DNA of 17,244 nucleotides from CAMYLR01 sp039590215 (lineage in GTDB: Bacteria; Gemmatimonadota; Gemmatimonadetes; JACCXV01; JAHWKZ01), in assembly GCA_039590215.1 (NCBI GenBank), contig JBDHFX010000032.1, forward strand, positions 1 through 17,244, given 5' to 3'. Below are positions 1 to 7,851 of the stretch, piece after piece; position 1 is the stretch's first letter; each line of letters starts with the position of its first letter. The notes below the pieces were generated by a model. The model worked only from the letters and a program-made list of their open reading frames with translations. It was not told the DNA's origin and did no database searches. A program made the position numbers and the translations under genes.

Positions 1-8
1 GCTTGATT

Positions 9-27
9 GGGCTGTCGCCCGTTTTTT
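9..27 (+). terminator. probable intrinsic terminator of an upstream unit
   Basis: A GGGC/GCCC stem with a four-base loop (TGTC) is followed by G and six T residues. This is the shape of a rho-independent terminator, with a short stem of 4 bp plus a possible T-G pair. It lies just before the tRNA gene, so it would close a transcript that enters from the left of the window. The stem may be longer than visible because the window starts only 8 bases upstream. Confidence 0.45.
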
Positions 28-53
28 CAATATCTTTGGTTTGCACGCCGCGA

Positions 54-128
54 GCGGGCGTAATTCAGTGGTAGAATGTCAGCTTCCCAAGCTGGACGTC
101 GCCGGTTCGAATCCGGTCGCCCGCTCCA
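54..128 (+). tRNA. tRNA-Gly (anticodon CCC)
   Basis: The sequence folds into a complete cloverleaf. The acceptor stem GCGGGCG (54-60) pairs with CGCCCGC (118-124), and the discriminator T and an encoded CCA follow at 125-128. The anticodon stem TCAGC/GCTGG encloses the loop TTCCCAA, which gives anticodon CCC and reads GGG glycine codons. The T arm contains GGTTCGAATCC. It closely resembles Escherichia coli tRNA-Gly(CCC), including the acceptor stem. The next protein gene starts 34 bases after the CCA, so the two may be co-transcribed. Confidence 0.97.
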
Positions 129-162
129 AACACCTGATGAGTTGGCCGAGAGTAGGGCCGAG

Positions 163-2088
163 ATGAAACTCACCTGGCTGGCGGTGCCAGTTCTCGCCGT
201 TCTTCTTTTCATCCTGGCGACATCGTCAGATTCCGAACGACAACCCGTAAAAGACCCGGTCGTTCTCGTTGTTCTCGATGGAGCAAGCGAGACGGTATTT
301 CGATCAATGCTAGAGTCCGGTGAGCTTCCGTATCTAGGACGGCTACTGGCACCCGATTCAAATGGTGTCAAGCACGGTGTGTACACCCCGGCAACTTCTG
401 TCTGGCCGAGCACCACCGGTCCAGCCTACGCCCCGTTCCTGATGGGTCTTTTCCCGGGCAAGTCGCACCTCTCTGGGATTCGTCAGTATCTGCGGAGCGA
501 GAGGTCGTTTCGAGCCTACATCGGCCGGCACACGAAAGAGATCGGTGAGGATGTGACCACGGAATTTCCGATGATATTCGAGGTCCTCGGACGTGAAGAG
601 ACGTTCAACCAGGCAGGGTTTGTGACGCGGCGCGGGTGGCGTGATGATGGAGCTGTCATCCACCCTCTTCACGAGAACTACTTCAGCTTGCCGGGGGCGA
701 TCGGCATGTACGGACTCGGGCGCGTAGCCGACAATGATCTTCAGAACCTGCTCTCGTTCTTGAACTACCTGAGCCCCGACTTCAGCATCAAGCGATTCAG
801 CGACATCGCCGAGTTTGAAGGCGAGCTCTTCCCATGGGGTCGTTGGGGTCGGCGGCGATTGCTGGTAGAGGAGTTTTTCAGCTTGGCAAGCCTCGAGCGA
901 GTGGTTCGAGAGAGGCGGTGGTCGGCACGCAAGCTGGGCCACACGCCGAAGTTCTCGATGATCTCACTCCGGTTGCCCGACGACACCTCGCATCACTACG
1001 GCGTCGGGGACGAGTACGCTTTGGCGCTACTTCAAGCGGACGAGATCATGGGCGCAATTGGCTATGTGTTTCGGCAGCGTGGTACGCTCGATGATCTCAC
1101 GATCATCGTCACCGCTGATCACGGCACGAGCACAGTGGGCGACGCACCGGATGCACACTTCAACGTTATCCAGCACCTTTCGCAGGACACTGGTATCCCG
1201 ATTCACGATTCCTATTTGAACATGATGGGAGCGTCGGGGCGCGAGATCGATCGTTGGCGAGAGGGTTCCCATCGCCAGTGGACCGGGATAGGGGCCGTCT
1301 CGGGGAATGGCAACGTGCAACTGTATTTGCGGCAGCCTGGTGCGCCGCCCGAAGATTGGACGGCGCGGCCGTCATACCAGGAGCTTCGCGCATACCGGGT
1401 GGAAGAGCTGGGGGACAGCAACCACGAACCGGTCGATCTCGTGCAAGCACTCTTGATCTATCCTCAGGTCTCACACGTTTATGCATCGGATCGCAGCCGA
1501 ATGCAGTATCACATTATCTCCCGTTCGGGTGAGGCAGTGATTCGCACTCGACGTAACGATGGTGGAAAGCAGGAATACTCGTACGCCGTCGAGCTCGGAG
1601 TCGATCCGCTCAGCTATGCGTCGTTCGAGGGTACGCGGGCGATGGTGGGCGAAGGACTCTTCTACGGTGGTGATGCTTGGGCCGCGGCAACACGCGAATC
1701 GGTGTTCCCGGATGGGATTGTCCAGGTCGTGCAGCTCCTGGACGGACCAAACTCAGGCGACATCATCGTTGATGCAGCGCCGGGATATGAGCCGTGGGAC
1801 CAGATGCAGCAGGGGCTTCACGGTGCGCTCCGACGAGACCACATCGTTGTCCCGCTCTTGATCCATGGGCCCAAGCTCGACGTCGCAAAAGCCGAGCGGT
1901 TGTTCGAGAACGGTCGGATGCCGCGCACCGTCGATGTATACCCGACGATCCTCGAGCTGTTCGGTATGGAACCACCCGAGCGGATCGCGTGGGAGGTGCC
2001 GCGATTCGGTGGAATCTTGGGATTCGATCACGGTGACGCCGAGGTGCGGACCGATATCGACGGGCAACCGCTCGACATTTGGCGCTAG
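163..2088 (+). CDS. membrane-anchored alkaline phosphatase superfamily phosphodiesterase/phosphatase
   Basis: This 641-residue protein of the type I phosphodiesterase/nucleotide pyrophosphatase branch should hydrolyse phosphomonoesters or diesters outside the inner membrane. Residues 1-21 form a hydrophobic signal or anchor, with no lipobox. The expected two-metal site is present: D39 in VVLDG, a probable nucleophile T85 in WPSTTGPAY (aligned by eye with the NPP motif), D273/D274 with H277/H278 in LPDDTSHHYG, D319-H320 in TADHG, and H553 in GLHG. A longer reading frame from 76 would begin inside the tRNA, so I chose ATG 163, where the hydrophobic segment starts; its ribosome binding site is weak (GAGAGTAGGG). 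The multihaem cytochrome gene follows after 13 bases, so the two probably form one transcript. The substrate cannot be told from sequence; a sulfatase is less likely because no C/S-x-P-x-R motif is seen. Confidence 0.85.
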   Translation: MKLTWLAVPVLAVLLFILATSSDSERQPVKDPVVLVVLDGASETVFRSMLESGELPYLGRLLAPDSNGVKHGVYTPATSVWPSTTGPAYAPFLMGLFPGKSHLSGIRQYLRSERSFRAYIGRHTKEIGEDVTTEFPMIFEVLGREETFNQAGFVTRRGWRDDGAVIHPLHENYFSLPGAIGMYGLGRVADNDLQNLLSFLNYLSPDFSIKRFSDIAEFEGELFPWGRWGRRRLLVEEFFSLASLERVVRERRWSARKLGHTPKFSMISLRLPDDTSHHYGVGDEYALALLQADEIMGAIGYVFRQRGTLDDLTIIVTADHGTSTVGDAPDAHFNVIQHLSQDTGIPIHDSYLNMMGASGREIDRWREGSHRQWTGIGAVSGNGNVQLYLRQPGAPPEDWTARPSYQELRAYRVEELGDSNHEPVDLVQALLIYPQVSHVYASDRSRMQYHIISRSGEAVIRTRRNDGGKQEYSYAVELGVDPLSYASFEGTRAMVGEGLFYGGDAWAAATRESVFPDGIVQVVQLLDGPNSGDIIVDAAPGYEPWDQMQQGLHGALRRDHIVVPLLIHGPKLDVAKAERLFENGRMPRTVDVYPTILELFGMEPPERIAWEVPRFGGILGFDHGDAEVRTDIDGQPLDIWR

Positions 2089-2101
2089 GGAAGGTGCCGG
2101 G

Positions 2102-4447
2102 ATGTTCAAGCACATTCGCCACCCGGGGGTGGAGATCCCTCTGATGTGGATGCCACGTGCCGGGGAGCTCCTCCTTGTTCTGTGCTCGGTCACACCCGTT
2201 CTGACCGGGTGCCGATCATCCGATTCATACAGCGACGAACAACCGTCGTTTGTGGGACGAGAGACGTGTGTCGGCTGCCACGCGGCCCAAGACTCCCTGT
2301 GGCGTGGTTCGGATCACGACCTGGCGATACAAGTCGCCGATTCGACGACCGTGCTCGGGGATTTTGATGACGCGTCGTTCACGAATTACGGCGTCACGTC
2401 GACGTTCGCCACCCGCGACGGGAAGTACTTCGTCCGCACCGATGGCCCGGACGGGGAGCTTGTCGAATACGAAGTCGCGTATACGTTTGGAGTCGATCCC
2501 CTACAGCAGTACTTGATCGAATTCCCAGGTGGGAGATACCAGGCTTTGAGTATCGCTTGGGACGCGCGACCGACGGGGGACGGGGGCCAACGCTGGTATC
2601 ACCTCTACCCCGACGAACAGATCGATCACCAGGACCAGCTGCATTGGACCGGCCCCAACCAGAACTGGAACTATATGTGTGCAGAGTGCCACTCGACCGA
2701 TCTGCGCAAGAACTACGATGCCGAGAGCGATCGGTACGACACGGCCTGGGCTGAGATCGACGTGTCGTGCGAGTCGTGCCATGGCCCGGGCTCGCATCAC
2801 GTCGCGTGGGCAGAGTCAGGCACGCATGAAGGCGACACCGGTCTGGTGATCGAATTCCACGATCGCCGCGGGGTCGAGTGGGCTCCCGACGTGACTACCG
2901 GAATCATGAGTCGCGTGCCCATTCCCACGGAGCGAACCGAGATCGATGCCTGTGCTCGATGTCACAGTCGGCGGGCGGTGATCCGCGACGAGTACGAATA
3001 CGGTCAGCCACTCATGGAGACCCATCTACCCGTCGTGTTGGAGGAGGGACTCTATCACGACGACGGTCAGATTTTGGACGAGGTCTACGTGTACGGGTCG
3101 TTTCTTCAGAGCACGATGTACGGCGCGGGTGTCACTTGTAGCGACTGTCACGAGCCGCACTCGCTAGCGGTGAGGGCGCCCGGCAATCAGCTCTGTGCGA
3201 CCTGTCACCTCTCGGCCAAGTTCGATACGTCCGACCACCACTTTCATTCGAGCGAATCCACCGGCGCGTCGTGTGTCGAGTGTCATATGCCGAGCCAGCA
3301 CTACATGATCGTCGATCCGCGGCGGGATCATAGCATGCGGGTTCCGCGACCGGATCTGACGGTAAAGCTCGATGCCCCGAACGCCTGCACTGCGTGCCAT
3401 ACCGATCGAGATGCTACGTGGGCGGTCGAGGTAGTGGAGGAATGGTACGGTCCGCGGCGCTCGACCGTGCCACATTACGGCGAGGTGTTTCGAGCCGCGC
3501 GGGCGGGCCGCCCTGAAGCGGGTCCCGCGCTGGTGCAGATTGCGGACGACGACCGGGCGAGCAACATCATACGCGCCACCGCGCTGTCGCTGATGCGGCC
3601 GTACGCCGGTCCGGGGGCCGCCCCGACGATTCAACGCGGCCTGGGGGACGGGGATCCGATGGTCCGCGCGGCGGCCGTCTCCGCGCTCGAGTTGGTCGGT
3701 CCCGATGTCAGGCTCGACATGGCGCAGTTTGCGCTCAGGGATCCCGTCTTTGGTGTTCGCGTCATGGCGGCTCGGGTTCTGTCGTCTGTTCCCAAGGATC
3801 TCTTCTCACCGGAGCAGCAAGAAGCGTTCGAAAAAGCCAAGGCCGATTACATCACGGCCCAACTCGTCAATGGCGAGCGGCCCGAGTCGCACCTGAACAT
3901 TGGCCTGTTTTTCGCGTTCACGGAGGAGTTCGAGCGCGCGGAAGCGTCGTTACGAACGTCGCTCGCGATCAACCCCGGTTTCGTGCCCGCCTACGTCAAC
4001 TTGGCCGATCTCTATCGCTTGCAAGAACGCGAGGATGACGCCGAGGTGTTGCTTCGTCAGGGACTCACTGTAGCACCTGACAACGCTGAACTTCATCACT
4101 CGCTAGGGCTCTTGCTGGTGCGGCAAGACCAACAGCAGGAGGCGGTCGATGAGCTCGAGCGAGCCGTCGAGCTCAGGCCCGATCAGGCGCGCTACGCGTA
4201 TGTTTTGGCCGTCGCCTTGCACTCCGCTGGCGATACAGGTCGCGCCTTGACGACGCTGGAGAACGCGCGTCGACTGAACCCCAACGATCCCGATGTGTTG
4301 GCGGGTCTGGCGACGCTCCATCGTGAGGTGGGATCGCTGGCGAAGGCGATACGATATGCCGAGGAGTTGGTGGCGCTGCGGCCCGGGGATCCAAATGCGC
4401 GAGCGCTGCTCGAAGAGATTCGCGGCGGGACCACCGGTACCAACTGA
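2102..4447 (+). CDS. octahaem c-type cytochrome lipoprotein with HEAT-like and TPR repeats
   Basis: This 781-residue predicted lipoprotein has a hydrophobic stretch (residues 23-34) ending in the lipobox LTGC with C37. Eight CxxCH haem-attachment motifs follow: C56 (CVGCH), C193 (CAECH), C223 (CESCH), C284 (CARCH), C346 (CSDCH), C365 (CATCH), C391 (CVECH) and C429 (CTACH). About 135 residues separate the first two. Residues about 480-566 look like two or three HEAT-type helical repeats, and about 593-775 hold four or five TPRs. The protein should be exported, matured by the cytochrome c system and act in electron transfer, with the helical repeats as a docking platform; donor and acceptor are unknown. 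The start is ambiguous. ATG 2102 follows GGGAAGG, while ATG 2144 follows GGAG and gives a shorter, more typical signal peptide (lipobox Cys at 23). The gene starts 13 bases after the phosphodiesterase stop. Confidence 0.88.
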   Translation: MFKHIRHPGVEIPLMWMPRAGELLLVLCSVTPVLTGCRSSDSYSDEQPSFVGRETCVGCHAAQDSLWRGSDHDLAIQVADSTTVLGDFDDASFTNYGVTSTFATRDGKYFVRTDGPDGELVEYEVAYTFGVDPLQQYLIEFPGGRYQALSIAWDARPTGDGGQRWYHLYPDEQIDHQDQLHWTGPNQNWNYMCAECHSTDLRKNYDAESDRYDTAWAEIDVSCESCHGPGSHHVAWAESGTHEGDTGLVIEFHDRRGVEWAPDVTTGIMSRVPIPTERTEIDACARCHSRRAVIRDEYEYGQPLMETHLPVVLEEGLYHDDGQILDEVYVYGSFLQSTMYGAGVTCSDCHEPHSLAVRAPGNQLCATCHLSAKFDTSDHHFHSSESTGASCVECHMPSQHYMIVDPRRDHSMRVPRPDLTVKLDAPNACTACHTDRDATWAVEVVEEWYGPRRSTVPHYGEVFRAARAGRPEAGPALVQIADDDRASNIIRATALSLMRPYAGPGAAPTIQRGLGDGDPMVRAAAVSALELVGPDVRLDMAQFALRDPVFGVRVMAARVLSSVPKDLFSPEQQEAFEKAKADYITAQLVNGERPESHLNIGLFFAFTEEFERAEASLRTSLAINPGFVPAYVNLADLYRLQEREDDAEVLLRQGLTVAPDNAELHHSLGLLLVRQDQQQEAVDELERAVELRPDQARYAYVLAVALHSAGDTGRALTTLENARRLNPNDPDVLAGLATLHREVGSLAKAIRYAEELVALRPGDPNARALLEEIRGGTTGTN

Positions 4448-4484
4448 TGTCTGTGAGGAAGGCGAGAGAGTCGGCGTCCGGCGC

Positions 4485-4514
4485 TTGACACCCGACCCCT
4501 CGCGCCTCTAAACT
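4485..4514 (+). promoter_or_regulatory. sigma70-type promoter for the AI-2E/der/plsY/gpsA run
   Basis: A perfect -35 hexamer TTGACA (4485-4490) is followed after 17-18 bases by CTAAAC/TAAACT (4508-4514) as a moderate -10. It lies in the only sizeable gap (151 bases) before a run of six tightly spaced genes, about 85 bases upstream of the first start codon. No other comparable promoter is visible within that run. Confidence 0.55.
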
Positions 4515-4522
4515 TCTGCCTT

Positions 4523-4541
4523 CAAGCTCGATCTGAGCTTG
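4523..4541 (+). repeat. leader inverted repeat (7-bp stem)
   Basis: CAAGCTC and GAGCTTG form a perfect 7-bp inverted repeat around a five-base loop (GATCT). It lies a few bases downstream of the expected transcription start of the promoter at 4485-4514 and ends 57 bases before the start codon at 4599. It could be an RNA hairpin in the leader or an operator near the start site. No T tract follows, so it is not an obvious terminator. Confidence 0.35.
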
Positions 4542-4598
4542 GCCTTCCTATCTGTTGTGATTAGAGTCGGTTAGCCGGGCTCCCCGGAGGCAGTTTCG

Positions 4599-5846
4599 AT
4601 GGAACAACGACGCCCAACGATGATCATCGCGTGGGCCCTTTTGTTGGCCTTTTTCGTGTGGTCGGTCCGACCCGTGTTGTCGCCGATCGTCCTGTTCCTG
4701 GCGCTGGTCTACCTGCTGACACCGCTGTTCGGTACCGAGGCCTACCGCCGCCTTGTCATCGCCCTCGGTACGCTGACGCTGTTGTGGCTTGTTCACGTCG
4801 CCGGTTCGTTCCTGGCACCCTTCGTCCTCGGGTTGATTCTGGCGTATGTGGCGGACCCGCTTGTCGACCGGTTGGAGCGACAGGGTATCAGCCGGACGTG
4901 GGGGGCGGTGGCGGTGGTGGGTCTGGCGGGCCTGCTGGTCGTGCTATCGCTGGTGCTCGTTATTCCGATGGTGTTCGAACAGGGGCGCCAGTTCCTGGAT
5001 GATCTGCCGGAGATGTTGGCCGGCTTGCAGCGGTGGTATGAAGCGCAGATCCAGGCGTTCGCCGACAGTCCACTGCCGCTCATCCGCGACATCCAGTTCG
5101 AACGCGCTCTGGAGATCGAGAGCCGCGACGTGATGGCGTTCATCAGCGAGCAGATCAGTTCGCTCCAACCCTCTTGGGGTGCGGCGATCGGTCTTGGTCG
5201 TGGTGTTCAGACGGCGTTCACGATCTTGGGCTACGCTGTACTGACGCCGGTATTGACGTTCTACCTGCTGCGTGACTTCCATAGCATCGAGCGATCGGTA
5301 GGGCGATTGGTACCGCGAGATCACCGCGCGCGGACGCTTTCGTTTCTCAATACCTACGACACCTTGCTGGGTGAGTACCTGCGCGGCCAGTTGCTGGTCG
5401 CGCTGTTTGTCGGCTTGGCGACCGGCATCGGGTTCTGGATCGTCGGATTCCCGAATGCCATTCTGTTGGGTGTGATCGCTGGTGTGTTCAACATCGTGCC
5501 GTACCTGGGGCTGGTGGTGAGCTTGATCCCGGCGCTCTTTATCGCGTTGGTGACGGTACCGATCTGGATCTCGCTCCTGAAGGTGGCCGGGGTATTCTTG
5601 GTGGTTCAGGCGTTTGACGGTTACTTCCTGTCGCCCAAGATCGTCGGCGACCGGGTCGGTTTGCACCCGGTATGGGTAATGCTGGCGATCGTCGGGTTTG
5701 GGTCGTTCTTCGGCCTGGTCGGGCTCTTGCTGGCGATTCCACTGGCGGTTCTGATCAAGCTGTTGATCGAGAACACGTTCTCCGCCTACCAGAAGTCGGT
5801 CTACTACCGACGAGCCGACTCGGTTCACGACGAGGATGCGGCATGA
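4599..5846 (+). CDS. AI-2E family transporter (PerM/YdiK/TqsA-like membrane protein)
   Basis: This 415-residue polytopic inner-membrane protein is of the AI-2E exporter (formerly UPF0118) family. Hydrophobic segments lie near residues 8-45 (probably two), 50-84, 100-125, 205-225 and then almost continuously to about 390. Family signatures are visible: DPLVDRLERQGISRTWG after the first transmembrane block, YLRGQLLVAL, FNIVPYLG, and the C-terminal SPKIVGDRVGLHPVWVML. Members export small molecules such as autoinducer-2 or act in Na+/H+ exchange; the substrate here is unknown. Two extra N-terminal hydrophobic segments precede the usual family start, and the protein is somewhat long. The start is supported by GGAGG at 4586-4590, eight bases before ATG. 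Its stop overlaps the der start as ATGA, which suggests translational coupling. Confidence 0.88.
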   Translation: MEQRRPTMIIAWALLLAFFVWSVRPVLSPIVLFLALVYLLTPLFGTEAYRRLVIALGTLTLLWLVHVAGSFLAPFVLGLILAYVADPLVDRLERQGISRTWGAVAVVGLAGLLVVLSLVLVIPMVFEQGRQFLDDLPEMLAGLQRWYEAQIQAFADSPLPLIRDIQFERALEIESRDVMAFISEQISSLQPSWGAAIGLGRGVQTAFTILGYAVLTPVLTFYLLRDFHSIERSVGRLVPRDHRARTLSFLNTYDTLLGEYLRGQLLVALFVGLATGIGFWIVGFPNAILLGVIAGVFNIVPYLGLVVSLIPALFIALVTVPIWISLLKVAGVFLVVQAFDGYFLSPKIVGDRVGLHPVWVMLAIVGFGSFFGLVGLLLAIPLAVLIKLLIENTFSAYQKSVYYRRADSVHDEDAA

Positions 5847-7219
5847 GTTTGCCGGTGGTCGCCATCGTCGGCCGCCCGAACGTCGGCAAGTCCACGCTCT
5901 TTAATCGGTTCCTCGGCGGGACCACGGCGATCGTCGACGATCAACCGGGAGTGACGCGGGATCGTCACACCGCCACCGCCGAGTGGAACGGCCGCACGTT
6001 CACGCTGATCGACACCGGTGGCCTCGTTCCCGAGAGCCAGGAGGGGATGGAGCGGGAGGTCAACGCTCAGATTCAGGCTGCCATCGATGAGGCCGACGTG
6101 TGTTTGCTCGTGGTCGACGCGCAGGCCGGCATCGCGGCCACCGATCGGGATGCGGCGATACTGCTGCGTGAGAGCGGTCGGCCGGCGATCCTGGCTGCCA
6201 ACAAGATCGACAGCACGCGCCAGCACGACCTCGTGTACGAGTTCTTCGAGCTCGGCTTGGGTGACCCTCGCGTGGTCTCGGCGCTTTCGGGGATGGGCTC
6301 GGGCGATTTGTTGGATGCGGTTGTTGATGCGTTGCCGCCAAAGTCCGGCGATGAGAAGCTCGACCCCGATGAGGTCGCGATCGCCGTTTTGGGAAAGCCC
6401 AACGTCGGCAAGTCATCGTTTCTCAATCGACTGCTTGGTGAAGAGCGGTTCATCGTCTCGCCGGTGGCGGGCACCACGCGTGACGCCATCGATACGACGA
6501 TGAAGTATGACGGGCGGCGGATCCGGTTGGTCGACACCGCCGGGATTCGGCGTCACTCGGCGCTAAAGGTGGGCGTCGAGTATTACACGTATCTCCGCGC
6601 GGTGCGGAGCTTGAACCGGGTTCAGGTGGCAATCGTCATGTTGGATGCCACGGACTCGTTATCCCGACAAGACTTGCGCATCTTGAATTTGGTCGAAGAA
6701 CGCCGCCGCGGAATCGTGGTGTGCGTCAATAAGTGGGACCTGGTCGAGAAGGATGATCGCACCGCAGGCGGATACGAGACGGCGTTTCGCGAGCAGGCGC
6801 CGCGGTTGGCGTACGCGCCGATCGTCACGCTAAGCGCGCTGACCGGACAACGGGTTCGGCGGACGCTCGATGAAGCGATCCGCGTCTTTGACGAGTGGCA
6901 CAAGAAGATCCCCACGCCGGACCTCAATCGCGTGCTTCATGCGGCCACGACGAGGGTGCATCCACCGCAGTCCAAAGGCCGGCGCCCGGGCCGGGTGGTG
7001 CGGATCCTGTACGGCCACCAGGTCGAAACGGGTCCGCCGCTGATCCTGTTTTACTCGAACGATCCAGCGGCGATTCCGGAGCACTATCGACGGTACATCG
7101 AACACCAGGTACGCGACGCGTTCGGCTTTGTCGGCGTGCCGCTCAAGATCTTCTTCCGGCAGGCGACCTCACGATCTAGAACCAGGGTGGGTATGACCGC
7201 GGACGAGAACGCACAGTGA
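5843..7219 (+). CDS. der: ribosome-associated GTPase Der (EngA)
   Basis: This 458-residue double GTPase acts in late assembly of the 50S ribosomal subunit. The first G domain has the P-loop GRPNVGKS (10-17), DTGG switch II and NKID (120-123). The second has GKPNVGKS (184-191), DTAGIRR and NKWD (296-299). The C-terminal KH-like domain, about residues 350-440, ends in VPLKIFFR. Length and order are normal for the family and no key residue is missing. ATG 5843 overlaps the preceding stop (ATGA); an alternative in-frame start upstream lies inside the transporter gene. The stop overlaps the plsY start as GTGA. Confidence 0.97.
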   Translation: MSLPVVAIVGRPNVGKSTLFNRFLGGTTAIVDDQPGVTRDRHTATAEWNGRTFTLIDTGGLVPESQEGMEREVNAQIQAAIDEADVCLLVVDAQAGIAATDRDAAILLRESGRPAILAANKIDSTRQHDLVYEFFELGLGDPRVVSALSGMGSGDLLDAVVDALPPKSGDEKLDPDEVAIAVLGKPNVGKSSFLNRLLGEERFIVSPVAGTTRDAIDTTMKYDGRRIRLVDTAGIRRHSALKVGVEYYTYLRAVRSLNRVQVAIVMLDATDSLSRQDLRILNLVEERRRGIVVCVNKWDLVEKDDRTAGGYETAFREQAPRLAYAPIVTLSALTGQRVRRTLDEAIRVFDEWHKKIPTPDLNRVLHAATTRVHPPQSKGRRPGRVVRILYGHQVETGPPLILFYSNDPAAIPEHYRRYIEHQVRDAFGFVGVPLKIFFRQATSRSRTRVGMTADENAQ

Positions 7220-7851
7220 GCGCGGTCGGAGGGATCGTGTTGGCGTACTTGGCGGGCTCGTTCCCAACCGCGTTTTTGGCGGGCCGGGTACGGGGGGTCG
7301 ATCTGTCGAAGGTCGGCAGCGGCAACTACGGTGCGACCAATGTTTATCGCAATCTCGGCAAAGGACCGGCGTTGGTCGTGCTGGTGGTCGACGTTGCCAA
7401 GGGGTTCTTGCCGGTTTGGTTTCTGCCGCGCTGGTTTGCGGGCGGAATCGAGCCCGGGACCTACGCGGTGGTGTTGGGCGTCGCGGCGGTGGCTGGGCAC
7501 GTGTACTCGATCTTTCTGGCGTTCAAGGGCGGCAAGGGGATCGGCACCGCGGCGGGTGTGTTCTTGGCGCTGGCTCCGTTGGCCGCCGGGTTGGCCGCGG
7601 TGGTTTGGTTCGCGGTCGTCGGGTGGCGGCGAATCGTGTCGTTGGCGTCGCTGTGTGCCGCGCTGGTGCTGTTGATCGCCGTGTGGATGTTGCACGCCGG
7701 GGGCTTGCCAGCGAGCTGGCCCTTGGTGGCGCTGACCACGTTCCTGACGGCGTTTGTCTTCTGGACCCATCGCGAGAACATCGGACGTCTGAAGCGCGGC
7801 GAAGAGAAGCCGGTCCGGCCGAGCGGTCCAACCGGAGCAGGGGCGACGTGA
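7216..7851 (+). CDS. plsY: glycerol-3-phosphate acyltransferase PlsY
   Basis: This 211-residue integral membrane enzyme transfers an acyl group from acyl-phosphate to sn-glycerol 3-phosphate, giving lysophosphatidic acid, the first step of phospholipid synthesis in most bacteria. The three cytoplasmic motifs are clear: VGSGNYGATNVYRNLG (motif 1), FKGGKGIGTAAG (motif 2) and WTHRENIGRLKRGEE (motif 3). Several hydrophobic spans separate them. Translation starts at GTG 7216, overlapping the der stop, and ends in GTGA, overlapping gpsA. The tail after motif 3 is short and proline-rich. Lying next to gpsA, which makes its substrate, it fits a glycerophospholipid module. Confidence 0.96.
   Translation: MSAVGGIVLAYLAGSFPTAFLAGRVRGVDLSKVGSGNYGATNVYRNLGKGPALVVLVVDVAKGFLPVWFLPRWFAGGIEPGTYAVVLGVAAVAGHVYSIFLAFKGGKGIGTAAGVFLALAPLAAGLAAVVWFAVVGWRRIVSLASLCAALVLLIAVWMLHAGGLPASWPLVALTTFLTAFVFWTHRENIGRLKRGEEKPVRPSGPTGAGAT

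Noticed and set aside
31..36. TATCTT as a -10 box for the tRNA-Gly
   Set aside because: No acceptable -35 box lies at the right distance, and the terminator-like hairpin occupies that place.
76..162. Upstream extension of the phosphodiesterase frame to ATG 76
   Set aside because: It lies inside the tRNA-Gly gene, and the hydrophobic N-terminus begins only at ATG 163.
1865..2101. Upstream extension of the cytochrome frame to 1865
   Set aside because: It overlaps the 3' end of the phosphodiesterase in another frame and has no signal sequence; ATG 2102 or 2144 fits the lipoprotein signal.
4944..5828. 294-codon minus-strand frame over the AI-2E transporter gene
   Set aside because: Composition (R, Q, D rich, no motif) is that of an antisense shadow; the plus-strand transporter is well supported.
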